Assembly (NCBI RefSeq): GCF_017114865.1 | Contig: NZ_JADEYH010000003.1 | Location: forward strand, 1 to 64,000 | Length of the DNA stretch: 64,000 nt | Reading direction: 5' to 3' | Origin: Streptomyces verrucosisporus | GTDB lineage: Bacteria; Actinomycetota; Actinomycetes; Streptomycetales; Streptomycetaceae | In this document: positions 38,077-45,664 of the stretch, piece after piece | How the letters are laid out: every line of letters begins with the position of its first letter | How positions within the stretch are numbered: the first letter of the stretch is position 1 | The notes under the pieces: generated by a model | The model's input: the letters and a program-made list of their open reading frames with translations, nothing else | Database searches by the model: none | What the model was told of the DNA's origin: nothing | Position numbers and translations under genes: made by a program

Positions 38077-39458
38077 CCGACCCGTACGAGCGGCTGCGCG
38101 CCGAGGCCGAGGCGGGACACGTGGAGGAGGTGGTCGTCGCCGTACCCGACCTCCAGGGGCGGCTGATGGGCAGCCGCCTGTCCGTGCCCTACTTCCTGGA
38201 CGAGGCCGCCCGCGACGGCCTCGGCGCCTGCGTCTACCTGCTCGCCACCGACGTGGAGATGGACACCGGCCCCGGCTACGCCATCGACGCCTGGGACGGC
38301 GGCTTCGGCGACTTCGTCCTGCGCCCCGACCCGGCCACCCTGCGCACCGTCCTGCCCTGGGACGAGGGCACCGCCCTCGTACTGGCCGACGCGGTGTGGC
38401 CCGCCGGCCCCGGCGCCGGCCCCGAGCACAACCACGAACCCGTCGCCGTCGCCCCCCGCCACGTCCTGCGCACCCAGCTCGACCGGCTGGCCGCCCGCGG
38501 CCTGACCGCGTACGCCGGCACCGAGCTGGAGTTCCTGCTGTTCACCGCCTCCTACCGGGAGGCCTGGGAGCGCCGCTACACCGGCCTGCGCCCCGCCGCC
38601 CGCTACAACACCGACTACTCTCTCCAGGGCCTGGAGGAGGTCGAGCCGGTCGCCCGCCGCATCCGCCGCGCGATGACGCGCGCCGGGCTGCGGATGGAGA
38701 CCGCGCGCGGGGAGTGCCACCCGGGCCAGTACGAGATCGTCTTCCGCTACGACGAGGCGATGGCCACCTGCGACAACCACGTCCTGTTCAAGGACGGCGC
38801 CAAGCGGATCGCCGCCGCCGAGGGCGCCTCGCTCACCTTCATGCCGAAGTTCGACGAGGGCGAGGGCAACTCCTGCCACATCCACCTCTCCCTGCGCGGC
38901 GCCGACGGCACGCCCGTGCTGGCCGACCCGGACGCCGGCGACGGCATGTCGGAGCTGATGCGGCACTTCGTCGCCGGTCAGCTCGCCTGCCTGCCCGAAC
39001 TGGCCCTGCTGATGGCGCCCAACGTCAACTCCTACAAGCGCCTCCAGCCCGGCGCGTTCGCCCCGACGGGCGTCGCCTGGGGCCGCGACAACCGCACCTG
39101 CCCGATACGGGTGGTGGGCTCGGGGCCGTCGCTGCGCATCGAGCACCGCGTCCCCGGCGGCGACGCCAACCCGTACCTGGCCGTCGCCGCCGCCGTCGCC
39201 GCCGGGCTGTACGGCATCGACAACCGCCTGCCCCTGCCGCCGGAGCACACCGCCAACGCCCTGGCCGACCCGTCCGTCCCCCGCCTGCCCGCCACCCTCA
39301 CCGAGGCCCTGCGCCGCTGGGAGAACGGCGGCATCGCGGCCGAACTCTTCGGCAAGGAGACCGTCACCCACTACGCGCGGGCCGCCCGCGCCGAACTCTC
39401 CGCCTTCGAACGCGCGGTCACCGACTGGGAGCGCGTCCGCGGCTTCGAGCGCCTGTGA
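38073..39458 (+). CDS. Glutamine-synthetase-family ligase (GlnA2-4-like, gamma-glutamyl-amine ligase type)
   Basis: 461 aa, GS fold. Motifs: AYAGTELEFLLF and METARGECHPGQYEIVF (metal glutamates), SCHIHLSL (glutamate-site His), NVNSYKRLQPGAFAP, AWGRDNRTCPIRV (Arg for phosphate), and EHRVPGGDANPYLAVAAAV. It is the non-GlnA1 class that in Streptomyces includes gamma-glutamylpolyamine and gamma-glutamylethanolamide ligases, so it likely joins glutamate (or another carboxylate) to an amine rather than to ammonia. GTG 38073 overlaps the stop of the second synthetase, so it belongs to the siderophore operon. Its role there is unknown; polyamine detoxification or a true ligation step are both possible. 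Confidence 0.88.
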   Translation: MTDPYERLRAEAEAGHVEEVVVAVPDLQGRLMGSRLSVPYFLDEAARDGLGACVYLLATDVEMDTGPGYAIDAWDGGFGDFVLRPDPATLRTVLPWDEGTALVLADAVWPAGPGAGPEHNHEPVAVAPRHVLRTQLDRLAARGLTAYAGTELEFLLFTASYREAWERRYTGLRPAARYNTDYSLQGLEEVEPVARRIRRAMTRAGLRMETARGECHPGQYEIVFRYDEAMATCDNHVLFKDGAKRIAAAEGASLTFMPKFDEGEGNSCHIHLSLRGADGTPVLADPDAGDGMSELMRHFVAGQLACLPELALLMAPNVNSYKRLQPGAFAPTGVAWGRDNRTCPIRVVGSGPSLRIEHRVPGGDANPYLAVAAAVAAGLYGIDNRLPLPPEHTANALADPSVPRLPATLTEALRRWENGGIAAELFGKETVTHYARAARAELSAFERAVTDWERVRGFERL

Positions 39459-39462
39459 GCCC

Positions 39463-39744
39463 GTGCGTCCGCACACCGGAGGCTTGACCGCCACGTACTC
39501 CCTCGCCGAGGCGCGAGGCAAGCTCGGCGCCCTCGCCCGCCGGGCCGCCCGGCACGAGCGCATCACCCTGACCGACCACGGCGTCCCCGTGGCCGTGCTC
39601 GTCTCCCTCTCAGAACTCGAAGACCTGGAGGACGCTCTCGCCATCGCCCGCCTGGAGCGTGACCTTTCCCTCGGCCGCACCGGGGCGCCGCTCCCCCACG
39701 ATGAGGCGCGCCGCATCCTCCGCGCCGAACACGTCGACCGGTAG
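39463..39744 (+). CDS. Phd/YefM-type antitoxin
   Basis: 93 aa. Reads ATYSLAEARGKLGALARRAARHERITLTDHGVPVAVLVSLSELEDLEDAL, the Phd/YefM DNA-binding fold that represses its own operon and neutralises a RelE/Doc toxin. No toxin gene follows: the next gene is convergent. Only 4 bp after the glutamine-synthetase-like stop, so it may be carried on the siderophore transcript. Start GTG 39463; the later TTG at 39484 has too close a GGAGG. Confidence 0.82.
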   Translation: MRPHTGGLTATYSLAEARGKLGALARRAARHERITLTDHGVPVAVLVSLSELEDLEDALAIARLERDLSLGRTGAPLPHDEARRILRAEHVDR

Positions 39745-39745
39745 C

Positions 39746-39988
39746 TCACGACCGGAGCCGGGCCCGCCAGGGGCGGGTGACGGCCTGGGTGTAGGCGCGG
39801 TGAGTGGGGTGGTGGGCGGCGTGGCGGAGCTGCCAGTCCAGGGCGGTGCCGAACTCCACGCCGGTGTGCGACGCGGCGCCGCACACCTCGCAGCTCATGC
39901 GGTACGTGGCCGGGGGCGCGTCGGGAGCGGTGTCCGGTTCGCCGGTCCAGCCCGCCGTGTCCGGCTCGGCGCGCAGGCGGCGGAACAT
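39746..39988 (-). CDS. Small DUF7848-like hypothetical protein
   Basis: 80 aa. The segment YRMSCEVCGAASHTGVEFGTALDWQLRHAAHHPTHRAYTQAV resembles the small Cys-x-x-Cys/His proteins common in Streptomyces XRE-linked operons (DUF7848-type). It probably binds zinc. Start ATG 39988 overlaps the stop of the previous gene (ATGA). Last gene of the three-gene minus-strand operon; convergent with the antitoxin gene, whose stop lies one base away. Confidence 0.65.
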   Translation of the reverse strand: MFRRLRAEPDTAGWTGEPDTAPDAPPATYRMSCEVCGAASHTGVEFGTALDWQLRHAAHHPTHRAYTQAVTRPWRARLRS

Positions 39989-40359
39989 CACGGGACGCCG
40001 CCTCCCGGCCCCTGTCCCGGCCCTCGCCCTGGCACGGGGTCCTGGGGCACGGGCCGCAGGGAGATCTCCCACAGGCACTCGGCGCCCGTGTGGCTGTAGA
40101 CCACCGCCCGCCCGGCGCGCAGCAGCCGGTGGGTGCGGTCGGCCGCCGCCTCGTGCCCCCAGGCCAGGAACCGGGCGGCGGCCTCGGGGTCGTCGGGGCC
40201 CAGGCTCGCCGCGATCCGCACCGCGCGCTCCCCCGCCCACCACTGGACCTCCCCGGCGTGCGCCGAGAAGCAGTCCCCGAGGTGGAACATGCGCGGCCGG
40301 GGCGTACGCAGGTAGGCGACGGCCTCGGCCCGGTACGCGGCGGGCCACCGGCCGCTCAT
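39988..40359 (-). CDS. Hypothetical protein in HATPase operon
   Basis: 123 aa. Begins RWPAAYRAEAVAYLRTPRPRMFHLGDCFSAHAGEVQWWAGERAVRIAASLGPD and has no family I recognise. The C-terminal ~20 residues are Gly/Pro-rich. The ATG at 40359 overlaps the HATPase stop (ATGA), and its own stop overlaps the next ATG, so all three genes are translationally coupled and should work together. Confidence 0.6.
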   Translation of the reverse strand: MSGRWPAAYRAEAVAYLRTPRPRMFHLGDCFSAHAGEVQWWAGERAVRIAASLGPDDPEAAARFLAWGHEAAADRTHRLLRAGRAVVYSHTGAECLWEISLRPVPQDPVPGRGPGQGPGGGVP

Positions 40360-40784
40360 CCGCCCTCCTCCGCAGGTGAGTCGAGCAGCACGGTGAACCA
40401 CACCCACTTGCCGCCGGGCACGCAGGTGTAGCCCAGGGCATCGGCCGTCTCCCGCAGCAGCCACAGCCCGCGCCCGCGTTCGGCGTCCCAGTCCGGCACC
40501 TGTACGGCGGGGGCCCGGCGGGAGCGGTCGTACAGCCGGACCAGGGCCGTGCCCCGGCCCTGCCGCACCTCCAGCCGGCACCGCCGGTCGGCCACGTGCC
40601 GCCACACGTTCGACAGCAGCTCCGAGATCCCCAGCCGCGCCGTCTCCACCGCCGCCCGGTCCCCGCCCATCGCCCGCACCGCCGCCGCGACCTCGCGCCG
40701 CCACACCTCGATCTCCCGCGCCTCGACGGTTATCTCCCAGGCATGGATGTGGTTGTCCGCGATGTTCCGCTCCACGACAGCCAT
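40356..40784 (-). CDS. HATPase_c_2 anti-sigma-factor-like ATP-binding protein
   Basis: 142 aa. GHKL ATPase fold of the RsbW/SpoIIAB type: N-box ARLGISELLSNVWRHVAD, then VRLYDRSRRAPAVQVPDWDAERGRGLWLLRETADALGY (G-box region) and KWVWFTVLL. Streptomyces has many such orphan kinases linked to XRE/DUF397 genes (the AbaA/WhiJ-type systems). Start ATG 40784; the frame continues to 40856 but that stretch contains the intergenic region. Divergent from the XRE gene at 40922 across a large palindrome. Confidence 0.85.
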   Translation of the reverse strand: MAVVERNIADNHIHAWEITVEAREIEVWRREVAAAVRAMGGDRAAVETARLGISELLSNVWRHVADRRCRLEVRQGRGTALVRLYDRSRRAPAVQVPDWDAERGRGLWLLRETADALGYTCVPGGKWVWFTVLLDSPAEEGG

Positions 40785-40858
40785 AGGGGGCTCCAACCAT
40801 CGGTAATCGTTCCGGCACCGATGGCTATCGGCCAACCCCGGCATATCCACCGTCATTT

Positions 40859-40913
40859 ACCTGCCACAACCGACACACTCCTCCGACGTCGGAGAATGTC
40901 GGTTATGGCAGGT
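40859..40913. promoter_or_regulatory. Large nested palindrome (candidate operator) between XRE and HATPase genes
   Basis: Outer arms 40859-40875 and 40897-40913 (17 bp, one mismatch) enclose a perfect 14-bp palindrome CTCCGACGTCGGAG (40881-40894). It lies in the 137-bp intergenic region just upstream of the XRE start, where a regulator could control both promoters. Confidence 0.72.
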
Positions 40914-40921
40914 GAAGAACC

Positions 40922-41665
40922 TTGAACGAGGCCTTGCGGCATGCTGTCTCGGAGTCCGGTATGACTTCCTACCAATTGGCGCGCGCCTGTGGAGTCGAAG
41001 GCCGAACAGTCGATCGGTGGTTGTATGAAGGACGGGTACCCCGCCCCGGTACCCGCGCAGTTGTCGCCGACCGACTGGGAGTTGAGGAAAGCGTGCTGTG
41101 GCCCAACGTCGTGAAGGCCGTCATGAAGACCGGCCCCGACCGCGAGGTCGTCTCGGTCTACCCGTACCGCTCGGCCTGCCCGTCGTCCGTCTGGCGCTCA
41201 CTGATCACGGACGCCCGCGAGGAGTTGACGTTCGCCGGGTACACCAACTACTTCCTCTGGCTCGACCACCCGAACCTCGCCACCGTGCTCAGGAAGAAGG
41301 CCCGCGCCGGTGTCGCGGTGCGGTTCCTGCTGGGCGAGCCCGACTCAGTGACGACCCGGCGCCGCGAAACGGTGGAGCAGACCGCACTGACCGTCTCCAC
41401 CCGCATCCGCATCACGCTGGAGCACCTGGAACGGCTCGGGGACACCGAGAACATCGAGGCCCGCTACAGCCGTCACGAGGGCCACATCAGCCTGTCGGTG
41501 TTCCGCTTCGACGACCAGATGCTCGTCACCCCCCACCTGTCCAACCTGGTCGGCCACGACTCGCCCATGCTCCATCTGCGGAGGCTGCAGGACGACGGCA
41601 TGTTCGACCGTTTCGCCTCGCATGCAGAGGCGCTGTGGAAGGAAGGGGCTCTGATCAACGGATGA
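40922..41665 (+). CDS. XRE-family regulator with DUF5919 (PLD-like) C-terminal domain
   Basis: 247 aa. The N-terminal helix-turn-helix reads MTSYQLARACGVEGRTVDRWLYEGRVPRPGTRAVVADRLGV, about residues 14-55. The C-terminal domain (YPYRSACPSSVWRSLITDAREELTFAGYTNYFLWLDHPNLATVLRKKARAGVAVRFLLGEPDS) has the DUF5919 pattern, a phospholipase-D-like fold that usually lacks the catalytic HxK motif, as here. This is the WhiJ/AbaA-type regulator that pairs with DUF397 and HATPase proteins. Start TTG 40922 follows GGTGAAG. Its stop overlaps the DUF397 start (ATGA). Confidence 0.85.
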   Translation: MNEALRHAVSESGMTSYQLARACGVEGRTVDRWLYEGRVPRPGTRAVVADRLGVEESVLWPNVVKAVMKTGPDREVVSVYPYRSACPSSVWRSLITDAREELTFAGYTNYFLWLDHPNLATVLRKKARAGVAVRFLLGEPDSVTTRRRETVEQTALTVSTRIRITLEHLERLGDTENIEARYSRHEGHISLSVFRFDDQMLVTPHLSNLVGHDSPMLHLRRLQDDGMFDRFASHAEALWKEGALING

Positions 41666-41889
41666 CTGCGGACAGCGTTCGGCACGACCTGCCGATCGAG
41701 CAGTGGCGGAAGTCCAGTTACTCCAACGGCGGCACGGGCAACTGCGTGGAGGTGGCGGAGATACCCGGCGCCGCCGGCATCGCCGTACGCGACTCCAAGA
41801 ACCTGGGCGTCCCCCCGGCCCGCGTCTCCCGCCCCGCCTGGGCGGCGTTCCTCTCGGCGGTGGCGCGGGGCACGGCCCTCACCAGCTAA
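41662..41889 (+). CDS. DUF397 protein (partner of XRE regulator)
   Basis: 75 aa. Reads WRKSSYSNGGTGNCVEVAEIPGAAGIAVRDSKN, the DUF397 signature. Such small proteins are encoded beside XRE regulators in the WhiJ-like modules of Streptomyces and modulate the regulator. ATG 41662 overlaps the XRE stop. Confidence 0.9.
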   Translation: MTADSVRHDLPIEQWRKSSYSNGGTGNCVEVAEIPGAAGIAVRDSKNLGVPPARVSRPAWAAFLSAVARGTALTS

Positions 41890-41949
41890 AGGGCAAGCGA
41901 ACCCCGGAAAGAGCGCTGTCGGAGGCTCGGCACGGCCCCGGAGGGGTCG

Positions 41950-42492
41950 TCACCACCGTCGGCGCACGATCGCCTTGCCGCCGGTCACCAGGCTCGCCGG
42001 CGGAACGTCGTCGGCCACGACCGCGCCGGCGGCGACCACGGCGTCACGGCCGATGCTGACGCCGGGCAGGATCGTGGCACCGGCGCCGATCCACACGTTC
42101 TCCGCGACGTCGATGGGCGCACCGGTGAGGTACAGCTTGCGCTCCCCGGGATCGACCGGGTGGCCGCTGGTGATGAACGTGGCCTTCGGGCCGATCATCA
42201 CGCGCTCGCCGAGCCGGATGCCGGCGTAGTCCAGGAACGTGCAGTTCTGGTTGATGAACACGCGCTCGGCGAGGTCGAGGTTGAGGCCGTGGTCCGTGTA
42301 GAAGGGCGGGTAGATCGTGACTCTCGGCGGCAGCGGCTTGCCGAGGATCCGCTCGAACAGTTTCGCCTTGCCGGCCTCGTCCTCGAAAGGTAAGGCGTTC
42401 AGGCGGGAGGTGAGCTCGGTGACCCGCAGGACCCTCTCGGCCATGGCCTGGAACTCGGCGCTGTGGATGCGCATCAGACGATCGCCGGACAT
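41950..42492 (-). CDS. Sugar O-acetyltransferase (Maa/LacA/NodL-like, left-handed beta-helix)
   Basis: 180 aa. N-terminal Mac domain (SAEFQAMAERVLRVTELTSRLNALPFEDEAGKAKLFERILGKPL), then hexapeptide repeats (IYPPFYTDHGLNLDLAERVFINQNCTFLDYAGIRLGERVMIGPKATFITSGHPVDP; VWIGAGATILPGVSIGRDAVVAAGAVVADDVPPASLV). The SGHPVDP histidine is the expected catalytic base. It moves an acetyl group from acetyl-CoA to a sugar hydroxyl; the sugar is unknown. Start ATG 42492. Confidence 0.92.
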   Translation of the reverse strand: MSGDRLMRIHSAEFQAMAERVLRVTELTSRLNALPFEDEAGKAKLFERILGKPLPPRVTIYPPFYTDHGLNLDLAERVFINQNCTFLDYAGIRLGERVMIGPKATFITSGHPVDPGERKLYLTGAPIDVAENVWIGAGATILPGVSIGRDAVVAAGAVVADDVPPASLVTGGKAIVRRRW

Positions 42493-42780
42493 GCCACGAC
42501 CCCTTCTGGTGTAGCGGTGACCGGGACCCATCGGGTGATCCTTTTCAAAGGGTGCCCACGGGGACGAGAACGAGAGGCGTCCATGATCGCCTCGTGGCGA
42601 ACAGCCCGGCCTCCTCGCGGCGGCACTCTATGCGACGACCGACGACCTGCCGAGGAAACGCCCGGATCCGGCACCGTGGCGACGGTGCGGGACACGGCGG
42701 CGTGGGGACGGAGCCCGGCACCGCGGGCGGAACCTTCACAACGCGGGGTGTGTGCGTCGACGGCGGGCAGGGCTCCGCGG

Positions 42781-43944
42781 TCACCGCCCGCTCTCCGCGG
42801 CGGTCCCTCCCGACGTCCTGTGCGGCATCAGCACCACCCCGCCGATCAGTGACACCACGGCGGTGAGGACGAGCAGCGTCCCCAGCCCCAGGCCGGGGAT
42901 CACCGCGCCGGCGAGGGCCGGCGCCGCGACCGAGCTGACGGCCCCCACGACCAGGCAGCCGGAGAACGCCGCGCTCGCGCGGCCGGGCACCAGTTCGGCG
43001 GTCCAGACCGCCAGCACCGCCGACCCGGTCATGTACCCCGCGCCGAAGACGCACGCCGAGACCGCCGTCGCGGCCGGGGAGTCGCCGGCCAGCCCGAGGA
43101 GGGCCAGCGCGGCGGCCACCGTCACCAGGCACAGCGCCGCGACCCTGGGGCTGCCCAGTCGCCGCGCGACGGCCCCGGTCGCCACACCCACCATGCCGGT
43201 GGTGCCGATGGCCGCGTAGAGCGCCGGGACGGCTGCATCCGGGAGGTCCCGGGAGACGATGTCCGCGGCGTAGGTGAAGTAGATGATGATGACCGCGAAG
43301 TAGACGGCGGAGTAGGCGGCCGGAACCCCCAGCGCCCTCGCGAGCGAGGAGGCCCCGTTCCGTCCGTCCGGGCGGGGGACCGGCCCGGTTCGCGGCGTCA
43401 GGCGGAGGTTCACCGCGGCGGCGGCCACGGCGGCGAGGGCGATGCCGCCCCAGACCAGGCGCCACGACCCCAGTGCGGCCAGGGCGGCCAGGCCGCCCAG
43501 CACCACCAGTCCGCCGCTGGTGCCGGTCGTGATGATGGCCAGCGCTCTGGGCCGCTGCCGCGGGGACACCATGCGCGTCACGATGTCGGAGTAGGGCGCC
43601 CAGACCCAGCCGCCCGCGCTGCCGGCCAGGACGGCGCCGACGGCGAGCAGCCAGGGGGACTGGGCGAAGGTCACGGTCACCGCGCCCGCCGCGCCGCAGG
43701 CCCCGCCCACGGTCGTCGGCGCACGTGAGCCTCGGCGGGCGGTGAGCGGTCCCGCGAGCACCAGGCCGGCCAGGTAGCCGGCGAACGTGGCGCTGGCGAC
43801 GAGGCCGAGTACGAGTTCGGAGAGTTCCAGGTCCTGCCGGATGTCGGGCAGCGTCAGACCGTAGGCGTACCGGGCCATGCCGAAGGCGACCCCGACGACC
43901 GCCGCTCCTGCCAGGCCGATCCGGTTGCCCGTGGAGAGCGTCAC
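42781..43944 (-). CDS. MFS transporter (YbfB/YjiJ-like)
   Basis: 387 aa, twelve helices. The start segment VVGVAFGMARYAYGLTLPDIRQDLELSELVLGLVASATFAGYLAGLVLAGPLTARRGSR is typical of the YbfB/YjiJ-like single-domain MFS exporters, with motif A-like LTARRGSR after helix 2. Substrate unknown. GTG 43944 with GAGAGGG upstream; the frame runs to 44142 but has no other ribosome-binding site. Confidence 0.85.
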   Translation of the reverse strand: MTLSTGNRIGLAGAAVVGVAFGMARYAYGLTLPDIRQDLELSELVLGLVASATFAGYLAGLVLAGPLTARRGSRAPTTVGGACGAAGAVTVTFAQSPWLLAVGAVLAGSAGGWVWAPYSDIVTRMVSPRQRPRALAIITTGTSGGLVVLGGLAALAALGSWRLVWGGIALAAVAAAAVNLRLTPRTGPVPRPDGRNGASSLARALGVPAAYSAVYFAVIIIYFTYAADIVSRDLPDAAVPALYAAIGTTGMVGVATGAVARRLGSPRVAALCLVTVAAALALLGLAGDSPAATAVSACVFGAGYMTGSAVLAVWTAELVPGRASAAFSGCLVVGAVSSVAAPALAGAVIPGLGLGTLLVLTAVVSLIGGVVLMPHRTSGGTAAESGR

Positions 43945-44105
43945 GACTGCCCTCTCTGTCCTGTTGCCCTGTGGTGTCCACCGGAGCCGCTGCCCGACGC
44001 GGCGGAAGGGACGGAGGAGATCCGGCCGTACCGTTCGCCCCGGTTTGAGGTTACATCGACGGATCACCGGTGCTGAGGGCACAGGAGCAGGCGGGCGGTC
44101 CGTGC

Positions 44106-44777
44106 TCACCTTCCCGGTCGGTAGCCGTCGTAGTCGTTCCATCCGGCGGTCCGGTCCAGTTCCTCCCAGGTGGGCCAGACCGCGCCCGTCGCCCGGCGGA
44201 CGAGTTCGCCGGGCAGGCCGAACGGCGGGGCCTTGTGCGGTTTGGCGAGGGCCTGGCCGACGATCGTGTCGTGGAGGACGGCCGCCGCGTGCAGACGGGG
44301 CAGCGCGGCGTGGACGCGTTCGGCGTGGCCGGGCGGGAGGACGTGCGGGTCGTCGATGCCGAGGTCCAGGGCGGCCCCCACCGTCACCAGGGCGATCTCC
44401 GGGCGCTTGCGCATCGCGAGGTCGTGGTGGAGGTGGAGGGCGATCGCGTCCCAGACGACCTCGACCCGGTCGGCGGGCATCCCGCGCTCGGTGAGGAAGC
44501 GGGCGGCCAGGTCGGCGCCGTCGAGGTCGAAGGACTGGTCGCCGTCGCCCTCCGGGGTGAGCCCGGCATCGTGCAGGACGCAGCCCAGGAACAGCAGTTC
44601 GTCGTCGTAGTCGCGGCCGGGCAGCAGGCCGCGCCGCTCGCCGGAGGCGCGCCCGTGGAGGTAGGTCCTCAAGCTGTGGTTGAAGATCGCCGGATGCTCG
44701 GTCCGCTTCGCGTGGTGGAGGGCCTCCAGCGCAAGCTCGGTGCGTGGCAGGGGCAGTTCCTCGTGAAGGTCCGTCAT
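44106..44777 (-). CDS. HD-domain phosphohydrolase-like protein
   Basis: 223 aa. HD-domain pattern: FNHSLRTYLHG (His), LFLGCVLHDAGLTPE (HD pair), then HLHHDLAM and DLGIDD. This fold hydrolyses phosphate esters in nucleotides, but this subfamily is best known from cyanamide hydratase-like and uncharacterised proteins. Start ATG 44777 with GGAGAGA upstream. First bases overlap the stop of the DUF3817 gene upstream, so it closes a three-gene operon. Confidence 0.85.
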   Translation of the reverse strand: MTDLHEELPLPRTELALEALHHAKRTEHPAIFNHSLRTYLHGRASGERRGLLPGRDYDDELLFLGCVLHDAGLTPEGDGDQSFDLDGADLAARFLTERGMPADRVEVVWDAIALHLHHDLAMRKRPEIALVTVGAALDLGIDDPHVLPPGHAERVHAALPRLHAAAVLHDTIVGQALAKPHKAPPFGLPGELVRRATGAVWPTWEELDRTAGWNDYDGYRPGR

Positions 44778-44778
44778 G

Positions 44779-45069
44779 TCATCTCTCCTGGATGCCGGAT
44801 GTCGGGAGCGGGGCGGGGGTCTTGCGGAGGCGGCGCAGGGCGAGTAGTCCGCCGACGCCGGGGACGAGGGCGTACCACCGTGCACCAGTGTCGGCTGCGG
44901 TCGTGGCCTGCCAGGCGGCGGCGATGACGACCAGGTACGCGGTGCCGTGCAGCGGGCCGGTGAGCGAGGTGACCGGCCGCGCGTGGACGGTGAGCAGGTT
45001 GGCGAGCAGCACGGCCAGGGTGGCGGCCTCGGCACCGGCGGCGATCCGCAGGGTGCGCACGGCTCTCAC
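44779..45069 (-). CDS. DUF3817-like membrane protein
   Basis: 96 aa. Segments RIAAGAEAATLAVLLANLLTVH and GPLHGTAYLVVIAAAWQATTAA, then a third helix and a basic tail, fit the DUF3817 integral membrane family. Function unknown. GTG 45069 overlaps the stop of the DUF2269 gene upstream. Confidence 0.7.
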   Translation of the reverse strand: MRAVRTLRIAAGAEAATLAVLLANLLTVHARPVTSLTGPLHGTAYLVVIAAAWQATTAADTGARWYALVPGVGGLLALRRLRKTPAPLPTSGIQER

Positions 45070-45581
45070 ACCCCCGTGGTGGAGCCGGGGCGGACGATCA
45101 TCAGGACGACGACGACCGCCCACAGCAGGTTGAAGGCGCCGGTGAGCATGGACAGCCGGGCCGCCGCCGAGCGCGCCTTCCCGTCGTCCGCCGCCGTACG
45201 CGCCCCCGCGCCGTCCGCCGGCCGGAGCATCCGCCGCTGGCCGGGGACGATCGCCAGGACCAGGACGGCCGCGGCGATCGCGGTCAGGACGAGCGAGGCG
45301 ATGAGCCAGGCGTCGGTGAGGACGCCGAGTCGCGCGCCCGTGGCGATCCCGAAGACCGGTACGGCGATGCCGGCGACGGCGTAGCCCCGGCAGATCCGGT
45401 GCAGGAACGCGGCGATCCACTCGTCCCGTCCCCGCCCCGGCTCCCCGGGCGCGGCGGCCGGAACGGCGATCGGCGCGGCGGCCTGCCGTGCGTGGCGCGG
45501 GAAGAGGGAGGCGGCGACGGTGATCGGCCCGATCACCACGATCGCCGCCAGGACGTGGACGGACAGCAGCACCTTGGTCAC
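45066..45581 (-). CDS. DUF2269-like membrane protein
   Basis: 171 aa, four hydrophobic helices: KVLLSVHVLAAIVVIGPITVAASLFPRH, AGIAVPVFGIATGARLGV, AWLIASLVLTAIAAAVLVLAIVPGQRR and LLWAVVVVLMIVRPG. This resembles DUF2269/copper-resistance-like membrane proteins; function unknown. GTG 45581 has GAGGAG 6 bases upstream. First gene of the operon with DUF3817 and the HD protein, divergent from the PadR operon; the PadR-type operators between them could control both. Confidence 0.75.
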   Translation of the reverse strand: MTKVLLSVHVLAAIVVIGPITVAASLFPRHARQAAAPIAVPAAAPGEPGRGRDEWIAAFLHRICRGYAVAGIAVPVFGIATGARLGVLTDAWLIASLVLTAIAAAVLVLAIVPGQRRMLRPADGAGARTAADDGKARSAAARLSMLTGAFNLLWAVVVVLMIVRPGSTTGV

Positions 45582-45606
45582 CGCGGTCTCCTCACCCCGA
45601 TGATGG

Positions 45607-45640
45607 ATATATTGGCTGCCAATATATAGCACGGCTATAT
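45607..45640. promoter_or_regulatory. Two overlapping palindromes (candidate PadR operator)
   Basis: ATATATTGGC-T-GCCAATATAT (45607-45627, perfect) and ATATAGC-ACG-GCTATAT (45624-45640, perfect) overlap by 4 bases. They lie between the padR-like gene and the divergent DUF2269 gene. AT-rich palindromes of this kind are typical PadR sites. A -10-like TAGGCT (45651-45656) ends 8 bases before the padR ATG. Confidence 0.75.
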
Positions 45641-45664
45641 GTCCGCTGTGTAGGCTGCCTACTC

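Noticed and set aside
39463..39744. Paired type II toxin gene next to the antitoxin
   Set aside because: The following sequence belongs to a convergent gene; no RelE/Doc-like frame was found.
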